64,000 bases of DNA from DASQFI01 sp963780895 (lineage in GTDB: Bacteria > Acidobacteriota > Vicinamibacteria > Vicinamibacterales > SCN-69-37): the NCBI GenBank assembly GCA_963780895.1, contig CAWAEG010000001.1, positions 682,001 through 746,000 of the forward strand, given 5' to 3'. Position numbers and translations under genes: made by a program. Below, piece by piece: positions 1-10,423 of this stretch. Every line of letters starts with the position of its first letter. The stretch's first letter is position 1. The notes under the pieces were generated by a model, which saw only the letters and a list, made by a program, of their open reading frames with translations, ran no database searches and was not told the origin of the DNA.

Positions 1-67
1 CGGGCAAGGCTCAAAGGCCCAGGGCTCGGCGGCTTGCGATCGGGGCCCGGCCGACTAAGATCAGACC

Positions 68-1105
68 ATGCTCAGGACGGTATCGGCCGTGTCCGTGCTC
101 GTACTGGCGTCGATGGCGATGTGGGCTCAGACCCCTCAGCCGGCCCAGCCTGTGGAGCGCCATCTCCGCAATATCAAACAGCTGACGTTTGGCGGCGAAA
201 ACGCTGAAGCGTATTTTTCGTTCGACGGCAAGAAGCTCACGTTCCAGAGCACCGGTAAGTACGCCTGCGATCAGATTTTCACGATGAACGTGGACGGGAA
301 GGACGTGAAGCTGCTGAGCTCGGGGAAAGGCCGGACGACCTGCAGCCATTTCATGCCGGACAACACGTCGATCGTCTACGCCTCGACGCACCTCGGCGGT
401 GACGCGTGCCCGCCGGTGCCGGGTCGCGAGATGGGGTACGTCTGGCCGATCTACGACACGTACGACATCTTCCGCATCAACATCGACGGCAGCGGACTTC
501 GCCGGCTGACCTCGACGATCGGCTACGACGCCGAGGCGACCGTCGCCAAAGACGGCCGGATCGTCTTCACGAGCACGCGCGACGGCGACATGGATATCTA
601 CTCGATGAACGGCGACGGGTCCGACGTCCGGCGGCTGACCAACCTCCCCGGCCCCGACGGCGGAGCGTTCTTCTCGGCCGACGGATCGAAGATCGTCTTC
701 CGCGGCCGCCACACGCCGCCGGGGAAAGAGCTCGACGATTACATGGCGCTCCTGAAGAAGAACCTCTGGCGCCCGACGTCGCTCGACGTGTTCCTGATGA
801 ATCGCGACGGCAGCGGCCTGACGCAGGTCACGCGCGACATGGGCGGCGCGAACTGGGCGCCCTTCTTCGCGCCGGACGGAACGAAGGTCATCTTCGCGTC
901 GAACTACAAGAGCCCGCGCGGCCCGAATTTCGACCTGTATGTGATCAATGTGGACGGCACGGGCCTCGAGCAGGTGACGTTCAGCGAGGCCTTCGACGGG
1001 TTCCCGATGTTCTCACCGGACGGCACGAAACTTGTTTTCGCGTCCAACCGTAACAGTACCAAAGAGACCGACACGAACCTCTTCATCGCCGATTGGGTGT
1101 GGTGA
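68..1105 (+). CDS. TolB-like PD40 beta-propeller secreted protein
   Basis: The 345-residue product starts with a signal peptide (hydrophobic residues 6-19, likely cleavage after the Ala-Gln near 21). The rest is a series of six PD40-type strands (SFDGKKLTF, APDGTKVIF, SPDGTKLVF and similar) alternating with blades of the type IDGSGLRRLT, as in the C-terminal propeller of TolB. It lacks the TolB N-terminal alpha/beta domain, so it is a stand-alone propeller, probably periplasmic or secreted and used for protein or ligand binding; no substrate can be named. ATG is preceded by a short 67-base leader at the window edge. The DUF4870 gene follows after 4 bases, suggesting co-transcription. Confidence 0.85.
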   Translation: MLRTVSAVSVLVLASMAMWAQTPQPAQPVERHLRNIKQLTFGGENAEAYFSFDGKKLTFQSTGKYACDQIFTMNVDGKDVKLLSSGKGRTTCSHFMPDNTSIVYASTHLGGDACPPVPGREMGYVWPIYDTYDIFRINIDGSGLRRLTSTIGYDAEATVAKDGRIVFTSTRDGDMDIYSMNGDGSDVRRLTNLPGPDGGAFFSADGSKIVFRGRHTPPGKELDDYMALLKKNLWRPTSLDVFLMNRDGSGLTQVTRDMGGANWAPFFAPDGTKVIFASNYKSPRGPNFDLYVINVDGTGLEQVTFSEAFDGFPMFSPDGTKLVFASNRNSTKETDTNLFIADWVW

Positions 1106-1109
1106 CCAT

Positions 1110-1502
1110 ATGACGACTGTCACGATTTCCCCTGAGGACCGAACGCTCGCGGCCCTTACGCATCTGTCGGGCCTCGCCGGCTACATCATCCCGTTCGGCG
1201 GGATCGTGGTGCCGATCATCATCTGGATCGTGAAGAGCGAGTCGCGCGTGATCTCGAGCATCGCGAAGCAGGCCATTCTGCTGAACCTGATCGTGTTCCT
1301 GTTCTTCTGCATCGGCTGGGTGCTGTTCCTGACGATCATCCTGATCCCCGCCGTCGTCGTCGGCTGGATCGCGCTGTTCCTGGTCGCGCTCGTGCTGCCG
1401 ATCGTCGGCGCCATCAAAGCCAACGACGGCCTCTACTACCGCTATCCCGTCGTCGGCGTCGAGCCCATCGCTCCGCCGCCGACGGTCCCGTCGCGCATCT
1501 GA
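1110..1502 (+). CDS. DUF4870 domain membrane protein
   Basis: A 130-residue protein with the DUF4870 pattern: an N-terminal ALTHLSGLAGYIIP segment, followed by three hydrophobic helices and the conserved SIAKQAILLNL region between helices 1 and 2. The longer frame opening at 1032 runs inside the upstream gene, so I chose the ATG at 1110, four bases after the previous stop, where the family homology begins. Function of the family is unknown; members are small inner-membrane proteins. It ends just before a large nested palindrome. Confidence 0.85.
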   Translation: MTTVTISPEDRTLAALTHLSGLAGYIIPFGGIVVPIIIWIVKSESRVISSIAKQAILLNLIVFLFFCIGWVLFLTIILIPAVVVGWIALFLVALVLPIVGAIKANDGLYYRYPVVGVEPIAPPPTVPSRI

Positions 1503-1503
1503 C

Positions 1504-1606
1504 AAGAGCTCACGAAGGCCACGAGGTTTCGGTGTTGGGGGACGGGTCTTGCTCGCGCAAGCGAGACCCGTCCCCCAAATGTCGAAACCTGTCCCTTCGT
1601 GCTCTT
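1504..1606. repeat. nested palindrome with CACGAAG ends, terminator-like
   Basis: A long hairpin fills the convergent gap between the DUF4870 gene and the ADOP permease. The outer arms are AAGAGCTCACGAAGG and CCCTTCGTGCTCTT. Inside lie AGGTTTCG / TCGAAACCT, and then a strong 20-bp stem built on TTGGGGGACGGGTCT. It probably works as a bidirectional terminator. Its CACGAAG and AGAGCT ends match the ends of the two ~250-bp elements at 37143 and 54608, so it looks like a shorter relative of that family. Confidence 0.75.
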
Positions 1607-1608
1607 CT

Positions 1609-4254
1609 CTACTCAGCGCGCAGCGTCTCCACCGGATCGATCGCCACCGCCTGACGCGCCGGGATCCAGGTCGCGACGAACGCCACGGCGAGCACGGCCC
1701 CGGCCGCGGCGGCGAGACTCGGCCAGTCGAGTGGCGTCACCTCGAACAGGAACCCCCGAACGAGCGGCGTGATCCAGTTCGTGAGGATCAGCCCGGCGAC
1801 CGTAGCTGCGACCGCGACGAGCATGCCCTGGCGCACGAAGAGTCGCAGCACCCGCGGCTGGGTTGCGCCAAGCGACAGTCGGATGCCGATCTCCCGGCGT
1901 CGTTCGGAGACGCCCGCGGCGACCGTGCCGTAGAGACCAACCGCCGCGAGCGTGAGCGCGAGGGCGCCGAAAAGGAGGAGCGTCACGGCGAGCGCCTTGC
2001 GGCTGGATAGCGACCGCTGGAGGATCTCGTCGACCGTCCGGACCTCGTAGATGGGGAGCGCCGGATCGACCGATGCCGTCGCGCGCCGCAAGTCGGCCGG
2101 CGCAATCGGCTTCGACAGACGCAGCGCGAGGCTCATCGTGCGGACCGGCGCCTGCCGCAGCGGCACGAAGTAATGCGGATCGACGCGCGCGTCCAGACCG
2201 TAGTGGTGTACGTCGGCGAAGACGCCTACCACCGTGCGTGGAAGTTTTTCGTCCGTATGAATCAGGATGTCCCGGCCGACGACCTCCGTCGTTCCCCAGA
2301 GCGTTTGCGCCATCGACTCGTTGATGATGGCGACCGGCGGTGACGTCGACGAGTCCGCGTCGGTGAAGTCCCGTCCCCGGAGAAGAGTCATGCCGATCGC
2401 GCTGACATAGCCTGGCGTCGCCACCTGGTAGAGCGCCAGTCTGAGTTTGTCGGGCTCGGGAACGGGATCGCCGGGCCGGATGACGCCGCGGACGGTCGAG
2501 TTGCCCGCCAGCGGCAGGCCGGAAACGGCGCCGATGCCGGCGAGCCCCGGCAGCGTCCGGAGCCGTTCGAGCAGCGACTCGTAGTAGGCGACGATCGCCG
2601 GCGGATCCGCATAGGTCGCGCGTGATGGCGTGACGCGGAACGTGATGACGTCCTGCGCGCGGAAACCGGGATCGACGTGCAGCACCCGCGTCAGGCTGCT
2701 GATGAGGAGTGACGCGCAGACCAGGAGCACCAGCGCCAGCGCGATCTGCACGAACGTGAGCGCGGCGCGCGTGCGGCGCCCGCTCCGGGTCACCGATCCC
2801 GAATCGCCGCGCATCGCGTCCTGGGGGCGCCATCGGCTCGAGGTCATCGCCGGAAGCCAGCCGAACAGCACTCCCGTCGTCACCGACAACCCGATCGCGA
2901 AACCGATCACGCGCCAGTCGACGGACGGCGTATTCCAGAGCGAGATCTCGTCGGACATCAGTCCGACGATCGCCCTGGCGCCCCACCAGGCGAGCGTGAT
3001 CCCGGCCAGCGCTCCGCAGAGGCACAGCACGACGCACTCGGTCACGACCTGCCGGACGAGGCGCCGCCGCGACGCCCCCAGGGCCGTGCGCACGCCGAAT
3101 TCCCGCCGGCGATCACGGGCGCGAGAGACGAGCAGGCTGGCGATATTCGCGCAGCCAATCAGGAGGAGGGTCGCGACGACGGCGCCGAGGAGCCCGACGG
3201 TTGCGTTGAGATCTTCGGTCAGCGTCGATCGCAGCGGCGTCAGGCGCAGGCGCCAGCCGCGGTTCGTGTCCGGATACGCCGCTTCGAGCCGGCCGAAGAT
3301 CGTGTCGAGCTCGCGGGTCGCCGATTCGATGGACGCTGACGGCGCCAGCCTCGCCACGCTCTGGTACGCGTGATTCCTTCGCGAGGTGGCCGGGCCGGCT
3401 TTCGCGAGCGGCCGGTAGACGTCGGTGTTCTCGAAGGCCGGCGCGGAAGTCACGACGCCGACAATCTCGTGGGCGACCCCGTCGAGCGTCGCCGTCCTGC
3501 CGAGCACCTCCGGCGCCTGCCCGAAGAGGCGCCGCCATGCACGTTCGCTCAGGACCGCGACGCGCTCGCGCCCCGGTTCGCGCTCATCTTCGCGGAACGT
3601 GCGGCCGAGGAGTGGCCGCGACCCGACGAGCGTGAAGAAGGCCGGAGTGACGATCGAGCCCCGCACGCGCTCCGCTTCACCTGCCGTTGCGAGGTTGACG
3701 TCCGCCGACGTCCATGCCGCCGCGAGCTCGATCGACGGCGTGGACGAGCTCCAGTCGTCGAAGTTCGGCATGGCGACGTTGCCGCTGAAGCCGAGCCGCG
3801 CGTTCGCTTCCTCAGCGGTGACGAGCCGGCCGCCGGCGGGGTAGGGCAGCGATTGAAAGAGCAGTGCATCGGCGACGCTGAAGACCGCCGTCGTGGCGCC
3901 GATCCCGAGCGCCAGCGTCGTCACCGCGATGGCGGTGAAACCAGGCCGGCGCTTCAGCGTGCGGAGAGCGTAGCGAACGTCCTGTCGGAGTGAGTCCATC
4001 GGCGAAGTCCTTTCCAGGTGAACGTCGGCGCTGTTCGTACGCCATGCGGCGAGCCGTTCAGCCACGCCGTGGCGCGTCAGATCAGCCACGGTGCGGATCC
4101 AGCAAACGGCGACCGAGACGCGGCCGTGCCTGCGAGCCGCAGCCAGCCGATCGGCGAAGACCTCGATCAGGTCGTTCTCGAATCGCGCCCGGAACGCCGG
4201 CGGAAACATCCGAAGGAAGAGGCGGTACGGGCTCATCGATCGGCTGTCCGTCAC
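1609..4254 (-). CDS. ADOP-family (MacB/FtsX-like) ABC transporter permease
   Basis: An 881-residue orphan permease of the acidobacterial duplicated type. An N-terminal prefix region (about 1-65) is followed by a first transmembrane helix (about 105-125), a MacB-type periplasmic domain and an FtsX domain with the motif RRREFGVRTALGASRR. The whole periplasmic plus FtsX unit is then repeated, ending with ERRREIGIRLSLGAT and a C-terminal VDPVETLRAE. No ATPase gene is adjacent. The start is GTG, overlapping the PadR stop as GTGA, so the two genes are translationally coupled. The transported substrate is unknown; the PadR partner suggests stress or drug-type control. Confidence 0.92.
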   Translation of the reverse strand: MTDSRSMSPYRLFLRMFPPAFRARFENDLIEVFADRLAAARRHGRVSVAVCWIRTVADLTRHGVAERLAAWRTNSADVHLERTSPMDSLRQDVRYALRTLKRRPGFTAIAVTTLALGIGATTAVFSVADALLFQSLPYPAGGRLVTAEEANARLGFSGNVAMPNFDDWSSSTPSIELAAAWTSADVNLATAGEAERVRGSIVTPAFFTLVGSRPLLGRTFREDEREPGRERVAVLSERAWRRLFGQAPEVLGRTATLDGVAHEIVGVVTSAPAFENTDVYRPLAKAGPATSRRNHAYQSVARLAPSASIESATRELDTIFGRLEAAYPDTNRGWRLRLTPLRSTLTEDLNATVGLLGAVVATLLLIGCANIASLLVSRARDRRREFGVRTALGASRRRLVRQVVTECVVLCLCGALAGITLAWWGARAIVGLMSDEISLWNTPSVDWRVIGFAIGLSVTTGVLFGWLPAMTSSRWRPQDAMRGDSGSVTRSGRRTRAALTFVQIALALVLLVCASLLISSLTRVLHVDPGFRAQDVITFRVTPSRATYADPPAIVAYYESLLERLRTLPGLAGIGAVSGLPLAGNSTVRGVIRPGDPVPEPDKLRLALYQVATPGYVSAIGMTLLRGRDFTDADSSTSPPVAIINESMAQTLWGTTEVVGRDILIHTDEKLPRTVVGVFADVHHYGLDARVDPHYFVPLRQAPVRTMSLALRLSKPIAPADLRRATASVDPALPIYEVRTVDEILQRSLSSRKALAVTLLLFGALALTLAAVGLYGTVAAGVSERRREIGIRLSLGATQPRVLRLFVRQGMLVAVAATVAGLILTNWITPLVRGFLFEVTPLDWPSLAAAAGAVLAVAFVATWIPARQAVAIDPVETLRAE

Positions 4255-4607
4255 GCTCGCGTTTTCAACCAGCGTTTCGCCCTGGCTTCGGCGACGAGCG
4301 ACTCGAGCCTCGCCGTCTCGGCGGCGGCCACTCGACGCCCCAGCCCCGTAATCCGGTAATACCGCCGCCGTTCGTCGTCCAAATCCGGCGCGGGCCGCCG
4401 CTCGGACTCTTCGATCAGCCCGCTATCCAGCATGGATTTCAGAGACCGGTAGAGGTTGCCGGGCTCGATGCGCATCCGCGCCGAGGTTCGTCCGGCGATG
4501 TCACGAGTGATCCCGTATCCATGGCGTTCGGAATCGGCCAGGGACAGAAGAACCTGGAACTCGACCGGCTTCAGCGGCAGGTGGTCGTCGGCGGATTTTC
4601 TGGCCAT
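4251..4607 (-). CDS. PadR-family transcriptional regulator
   Basis: A 118-residue winged-helix repressor. The N-terminal half carries PadR hallmarks: LPLKPVEFQVLLSLAD, HGYGI and the GNLYRSLKSMLDSGLI recognition region. A wing follows (RRRYYRITGLGRR), then a C-terminal dimerisation helix rich in Ala, Arg and Glu. It is the first gene of a two-gene operon with the ADOP permease, an arrangement typical of acidobacterial genomes, and probably represses that operon. A candidate operator lies upstream at 4657-4668. Confidence 0.92.
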   Translation of the reverse strand: MARKSADDHLPLKPVEFQVLLSLADSERHGYGITRDIAGRTSARMRIEPGNLYRSLKSMLDSGLIEESERRPAPDLDDERRRYYRITGLGRRVAAAETARLESLVAEARAKRWLKTRA

Positions 4608-4656
4608 CCGGTTCGGCTCTCCCGGTTAGACGGGGCGTGACGGGATCAGGTTGTTC

Positions 4657-4668
4657 TGATTGTAATCA
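4657..4668. promoter_or_regulatory. candidate PadR operator palindrome
   Basis: The perfect palindrome TGATTGTAATCA lies in an AT-rich patch of the divergent gap between padR and the PQQ-like propeller gene. Its position fits a self-regulating PadR site. A possible -10 box TATACT at 4693-4698 faces the propeller gene, so both promoters may be affected. Inferred only from symmetry and location. Confidence 0.4.
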
Positions 4669-4705
4669 TAAAAAGCACATTGGCCGGTATCCTATACTCC
4701 CGCAC

Positions 4706-6136
4706 ATGCGCACCGTCATCGGCGTCACCGCTCTCGTGGCCTGTCTTTCGATTTCCGGCGGCGCGGACCAGTCCGCGCGGACGGGTGAGTGGGCGCGGTT
4801 CCGCGGCCCCAACGGCTCCGGCGTGTCGACCGCCTCGAATGTGCCCGTCGAGTTCGGCCCGAGCAAGAACCTTCAATGGCGGCTGCCGCTGCCGGCGGGT
4901 CACTCGTCGCCGATCCTGCTCGGCGACCGGATCTATCTCACCGGGTTCCGCGGCGACACGCTGCTCACGATGGCGATCGACCGACGCGCGGGCAAGATCC
5001 TCTGGGAGCGCGAGGCGCCGGGCGTGAAGACGAAGATCATCGACAAGCGCAACAACCCGGCGTCGCCCAGCCCAGCCGTCGAGGCCAACGGCATCTACGT
5101 CTTCTTTCCGGATTACGGCATGGTGGCGTACGACGCGAGCGGCAAAGAGCGATGGAAGATGCCGCTCGGGCCGTTCAACAACATCTACGGCATGGGCGCC
5201 TCGCCGGTCATCGTCGGCGATCTCGTCGTGCTGGCTTGCGATCAGAGCACGGAGTCGTTCCTCCTTGCGGTCGACAAGCGGACCGGGCAGCAGAAGTGGA
5301 AGACGATGCGCCCGGAGGCGAAGAGCGGGCACTCGACGCCGATTCTCTGGCGGGCGCCGGACGGCCGCGACGAGATCCTCCTGCCAGGGTCGTTCCTGAT
5401 GATTGCGTACGACGCGCAGACGGGTGCGAAGCGCTGGTGGGTGCGCGGGCTGTCATTCGAGATGAAGTCGACGCCGGTGATCGGCGACGGCGTGCTCTTC
5501 ATCAACGGGTTCGGCTCGGACCAGAACGAACTGGGCCGCAAGGTCGTCGTGCCGCCCGCCGCGGAGGTCTGGAAAACGGCCGATGTAAACAAGGATGGCG
5601 TGCTGCAGAAGGCCGAATTCCCCAAGTTCACCGGCGGAGGCTGGTTCGGCATCGCGGACCTCGATACGAACGGCACGCTCTCGACCGAGGAGTGGGAGTA
5701 CTACCGTGCGGCCCTCGATTCCGAAAACGGCCTGCTGGCTATTCGCCTCGGCGGCAAGGGCGACATGACCGACAAGGCGGTCATATGGAAGTACCAGCGC
5801 GCTGTCCCGCAACTGCCGTCGCCGCTCCTGTACCGAAATGTCCTCTACATGGTGAACGACGGCGGGATCGTGACGTCGATCAACCCGAAGACGGGCGAGG
5901 TCATCAAACAGGGCCGCCTGGGTCCGGCCGAGCATTATTACGCGTCGCCCGTCGCCGCCGACGGCCACGTGTTCTTTGTCAGCGAAGAGGGCAAGGTCGC
6001 GGTGCTGCCGCCCAGCGGCGATCTCACGCCGGTCGTCGTGAACGTCCTTCCGGAATACTGCTATGCGACGCCGGCATTCGCCGACGGACGGGTCTACGTC
6101 AGGACGACGGACGCACTGTACGCGTTTGGATCCTGA
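4706..6136 (+). CDS. PQQ-like beta-propeller protein with EF-hand pair
   Basis: A 476-residue exported protein. Residues 1-20 form a signal peptide; the frame extends upstream to 4637, but that part has no signal sequence and spans the promoter. The mature part begins with the WxRFRGPNGSG motif common in acidobacterial and planctomycete PQQ_2 proteins. Propeller blades with repeats of the type AYDASGKERW and AVDKRTGQQKW follow. Two EF-hand loops interrupt the propeller: Asp293-Asn-Lys-Asp-Gly at 293-304 and Asp318-x-Asp-x-Asn-Gly at 318-329, each ending in a Glu, so calcium binding is likely. No dehydrogenase active-site region is evident, so this is probably a structural or binding propeller rather than a quinoprotein enzyme. 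Confidence 0.85.
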   Translation: MRTVIGVTALVACLSISGGADQSARTGEWARFRGPNGSGVSTASNVPVEFGPSKNLQWRLPLPAGHSSPILLGDRIYLTGFRGDTLLTMAIDRRAGKILWEREAPGVKTKIIDKRNNPASPSPAVEANGIYVFFPDYGMVAYDASGKERWKMPLGPFNNIYGMGASPVIVGDLVVLACDQSTESFLLAVDKRTGQQKWKTMRPEAKSGHSTPILWRAPDGRDEILLPGSFLMIAYDAQTGAKRWWVRGLSFEMKSTPVIGDGVLFINGFGSDQNELGRKVVVPPAAEVWKTADVNKDGVLQKAEFPKFTGGGWFGIADLDTNGTLSTEEWEYYRAALDSENGLLAIRLGGKGDMTDKAVIWKYQRAVPQLPSPLLYRNVLYMVNDGGIVTSINPKTGEVIKQGRLGPAEHYYASPVAADGHVFFVSEEGKVAVLPPSGDLTPVVVNVLPEYCYATPAFADGRVYVRTTDALYAFGS

Positions 6137-6154
6137 AGTACTAGAATTCCCCTC

Positions 6155-8572
<2,418 letters not shown>

Positions 8573-8575
<3 letters not shown>

Positions 8576-8608
8576 AGAAATGAGGCAATGAGGCAATGAG
8601 GCAATGGG
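8573..8608 (+). repeat. AATGAGGC 8-bp word array beginning at gyrA-like stop codon
   Basis: Starting with the TGA stop of the topoisomerase gene, TGA recurs four times at exact 8-base spacing (AATGAAGA, AATGAGGC three times, then AATGGGCA). Because 8 is not a multiple of 3, the stops fall in all three reading frames. The same words appear after the PrsW-like gene at 26569. Confidence 0.85.
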
Positions 8609-8609
8609 C

Positions 8610-8700
8610 AGCGCGCGCGAGCGGGGGTGCGCCGCCTTCGCGCCGAAGGCGCTTCGGCGGGCTTGGCCTTGGCGGAGGCCAGGCTCGCGAGCATTGACGA
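8610..8700. repeat. GC-rich dispersed repeat with internal hairpins
   Basis: The block runs from a GCGCGCGAGCGGGGGTG end to a CTCGCGAGCATTGA end. In between lie small hairpins, including CGCCTTCGCGCCGAAGGCG and TTGGCCTTGGCGGAGGCCA. The two end motifs recur closer together at 11771-11823 (upstream of fumC) and, on the other strand, near 26529-26545, so this is a modular family with variable internal hairpins. Confidence 0.6.
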
Positions 8701-8729
8701 ATGGGGCAATAAAGGCATCTCCGATACAC

Positions 8730-8822
8730 GGAAAGTCACTTGACTTGACGTGGTATCGTCGGCGCGCGCCGTTGGAAACGTTGAGAGGCGCGCAGCCTAC
8801 CACGTCAAGTCAAGTGATTTCC
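8730..8822. repeat. MITE-like element with ~25-bp inverted ends
   Basis: The arms at 8730-8755 and 8798-8822 read GGAAA(G)TCACTTGACTTGACGTGGTA in opposite orientation, differing by a single base gap, and enclose a 42-base GC-rich centre with its own GGCGCGCGCC-like symmetry. It lies 33 bases before the cytochrome start, so it may also form the leader or a promoter for that gene. Confidence 0.7.
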
Positions 8823-8854
8823 GGGATTAAGATTGCGCTGTCTGGAGGGTTCGG

Positions 8855-9373
8855 ATGCGGGATGTGGTCGCACGAAGTTTTCTTGCCAGCAGCGTCATTC
8901 TTGTCGTTCTCACGGGCGTCGTCGGGCTCGCACGTCAAGGTCAGCAGGGTCAGCAGGCCGGGCAAGCGCAAGGGCAGGCTCAGGGGCAGCAGCAGGGCCG
9001 TGGTGGCGCCATGCCGCAAAACGTGAAGGTGCTGCCGAAGACGTGGACGCGCCAGCAGGTGATGTCGTTCATGCGCACGTTCACCGTGGCGCTGGGCGTG
9101 CAGTGCACGCACTGTCACGCCGGCACGCCGCCGCAGCTCAACTACCCGAGCGACGAGAAGCCAACCAAGGACGTCGCGCGCAAGATGATCCACATGGTGA
9201 TGCACATCAACGACGAGCACCTGAAGGGCATTGGCAGCGCAACGCCCGCGGAACCTCGCGCGGCCGGCGCGCCACCGCCGCTCGGTACGCTGCCGGAGAA
9301 GGTGACGTGCTTCACGTGCCACCGCGGCGCGCTGATGCCCGCCACGGCGCCCGCCGCCGGCGGCGGCAATTGA
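8855..9373 (+). CDS. di-heme c-type cytochrome (reaction-centre cytochrome C-subunit family)
   Basis: A 172-residue exported protein. Residues 1-26 form a signal peptide or anchor and 28-50 a Gln/Gly-rich linker. The family motif NVKVLPKTWTRQQVMSFMRT leads to the first heme site CTHCH (84-88) and a second, CFTCH (152-156). This short two-heme version of the photosynthetic reaction-centre cytochrome fold (PF02276-like) is widespread in non-phototrophic acidobacteria, so photosynthesis should not be inferred; periplasmic electron transfer is the likely role. Proline dehydrogenase starts 20 bases downstream. Confidence 0.88.
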   Translation: MRDVVARSFLASSVILVVLTGVVGLARQGQQGQQAGQAQGQAQGQQQGRGGAMPQNVKVLPKTWTRQQVMSFMRTFTVALGVQCTHCHAGTPPQLNYPSDEKPTKDVARKMIHMVMHINDEHLKGIGSATPAEPRAAGAPPPLGTLPEKVTCFTCHRGALMPATAPAAGGGN

Positions 9374-9392
9374 CCGCGACCGAGAGCGCCTC

Positions 9393-10322
9393 ATGTCGGT
9401 AATGCGCAAGACCCTCCTGTGGGCCTCGACGAACGTGTGGCTGCGGGAGCGCGCCATGCGCACGAAGTTCGTGCGCCGATCGGTCGTGAAGTTCATGCCC
9501 GGCGAGCGGATCGAAGACGCGATCCAGGCCGCGAAGGAACTGCAGCCGGCCGGGCTCACGACGATTCTCACGAGGCTCGGCGAGAACCTGACCCAAATCT
9601 CGGAGGCCGCCGAGGTGGCCGATCACTACGTCAAAGTGCTCGATCTCGTGCAGGCGGCCGGGCTCGACGCGCACGTGTCGGTGAAGCCGACGCAGCTCGG
9701 CTACGACCAGAACCCCGGGACGTGTCTCAAGTACTGCGCGGCGCTGCTCGAGTGCTGCCGGGCCATGGACACCTATCTGTGGCTCGACATGGAGAGCTCG
9801 CAATACGTCGACGGGACGCTGGAGCTGTACCGTCATTTGCGAGAGCGATCCGAAAGAGTCGGCGTCGCCGTGCAGGCGTATCTCTATCGCACGGACGCGG
9901 ACATCGAACAGCTGGTCGACATGGGCGCCGCGATTCGGCTGGTCAAGGGTGCCTATCTCGAATCAGCGGAAGTCGCGTTTCCGAAGAAGTCCGACGTGGA
10001 CGCCAACTATTTCAAGCTCGCCTCACGGCTCCTGCAGCCCGACAACACCAAGCCGGGCGCGCTCCTTCACATCGCCACGCACGACGTCAGACTTCAGGAT
10101 CGGCTGCTCGAAGTGATCAAGCGAAATAGCGTCGAGCCCAGCCGTTATGAATTCGCGATGCTGTACGGGATCCAGAGCGCGAGGCAGCAGCACTTCGCGA
10201 GGCTTGGCCTCCGTACGAGATGTCTCATCAGCTATGGGGAATATTGGTTCCCCTGGTACATGAGAAGGCTCGCCGAACGTCCCGCCAACCTCTCGTTCGT
10301 CATGAAGAACATGTTCAGGTAA
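9393..10322 (+). CDS. proline dehydrogenase
   Basis: A 309-residue FAD-dependent monofunctional ProDH (TIM barrel) that oxidises L-proline to 1-pyrroline-5-carboxylate and passes electrons to the quinone pool. Diagnostic stretches are SVKPTQLG (strand with the flavin/substrate Lys), AYLYRTDADIEQL, RLVKGAYLE, ATHD, FAMLYGIQ and the C-terminal YGEYWFPWYMRRLAERPAN with the substrate-carboxylate arginines. Length is typical of the non-PutA form. No P5C dehydrogenase is adjacent. It is in an apparent two-gene unit with the cytochrome upstream. Confidence 0.95.
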   Translation: MSVMRKTLLWASTNVWLRERAMRTKFVRRSVVKFMPGERIEDAIQAAKELQPAGLTTILTRLGENLTQISEAAEVADHYVKVLDLVQAAGLDAHVSVKPTQLGYDQNPGTCLKYCAALLECCRAMDTYLWLDMESSQYVDGTLELYRHLRERSERVGVAVQAYLYRTDADIEQLVDMGAAIRLVKGAYLESAEVAFPKKSDVDANYFKLASRLLQPDNTKPGALLHIATHDVRLQDRLLEVIKRNSVEPSRYEFAMLYGIQSARQQHFARLGLRTRCLISYGEYWFPWYMRRLAERPANLSFVMKNMFR

Positions 10323-10352
10323 GGACGCTGTCGGTTCCGGGGTTGAGGGGTT

Positions 10353-10408
10353 GGTTCCGGGTTTCCGGTGCGGGGTTCCTCGGAACCCCGAACCGGAACC
10401 TCGGAACC
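10353..10408. terminator. hairpin built from GGTTCCGG words, probable terminator
   Basis: Two 27-base arms (GGTTCCGGGTTTCCGG... and its inverse, about four mismatches) flank a two-base loop. Extra GGTTCC and GGGGTT words precede it from 10332. It sits between convergent genes (proline dehydrogenase and an unknown minus-strand gene), which fits bidirectional termination, although no T-run follows. Confidence 0.55.
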
Positions 10409-10423
10409 ACAGCGGAACGCTTT

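Noticed and set aside
8855..9373. evidence for photosynthesis from the reaction-centre cytochrome family
   Set aside because: Short two-heme members are common in non-phototrophic acidobacteria, and no pigment or reaction-centre genes are seen.
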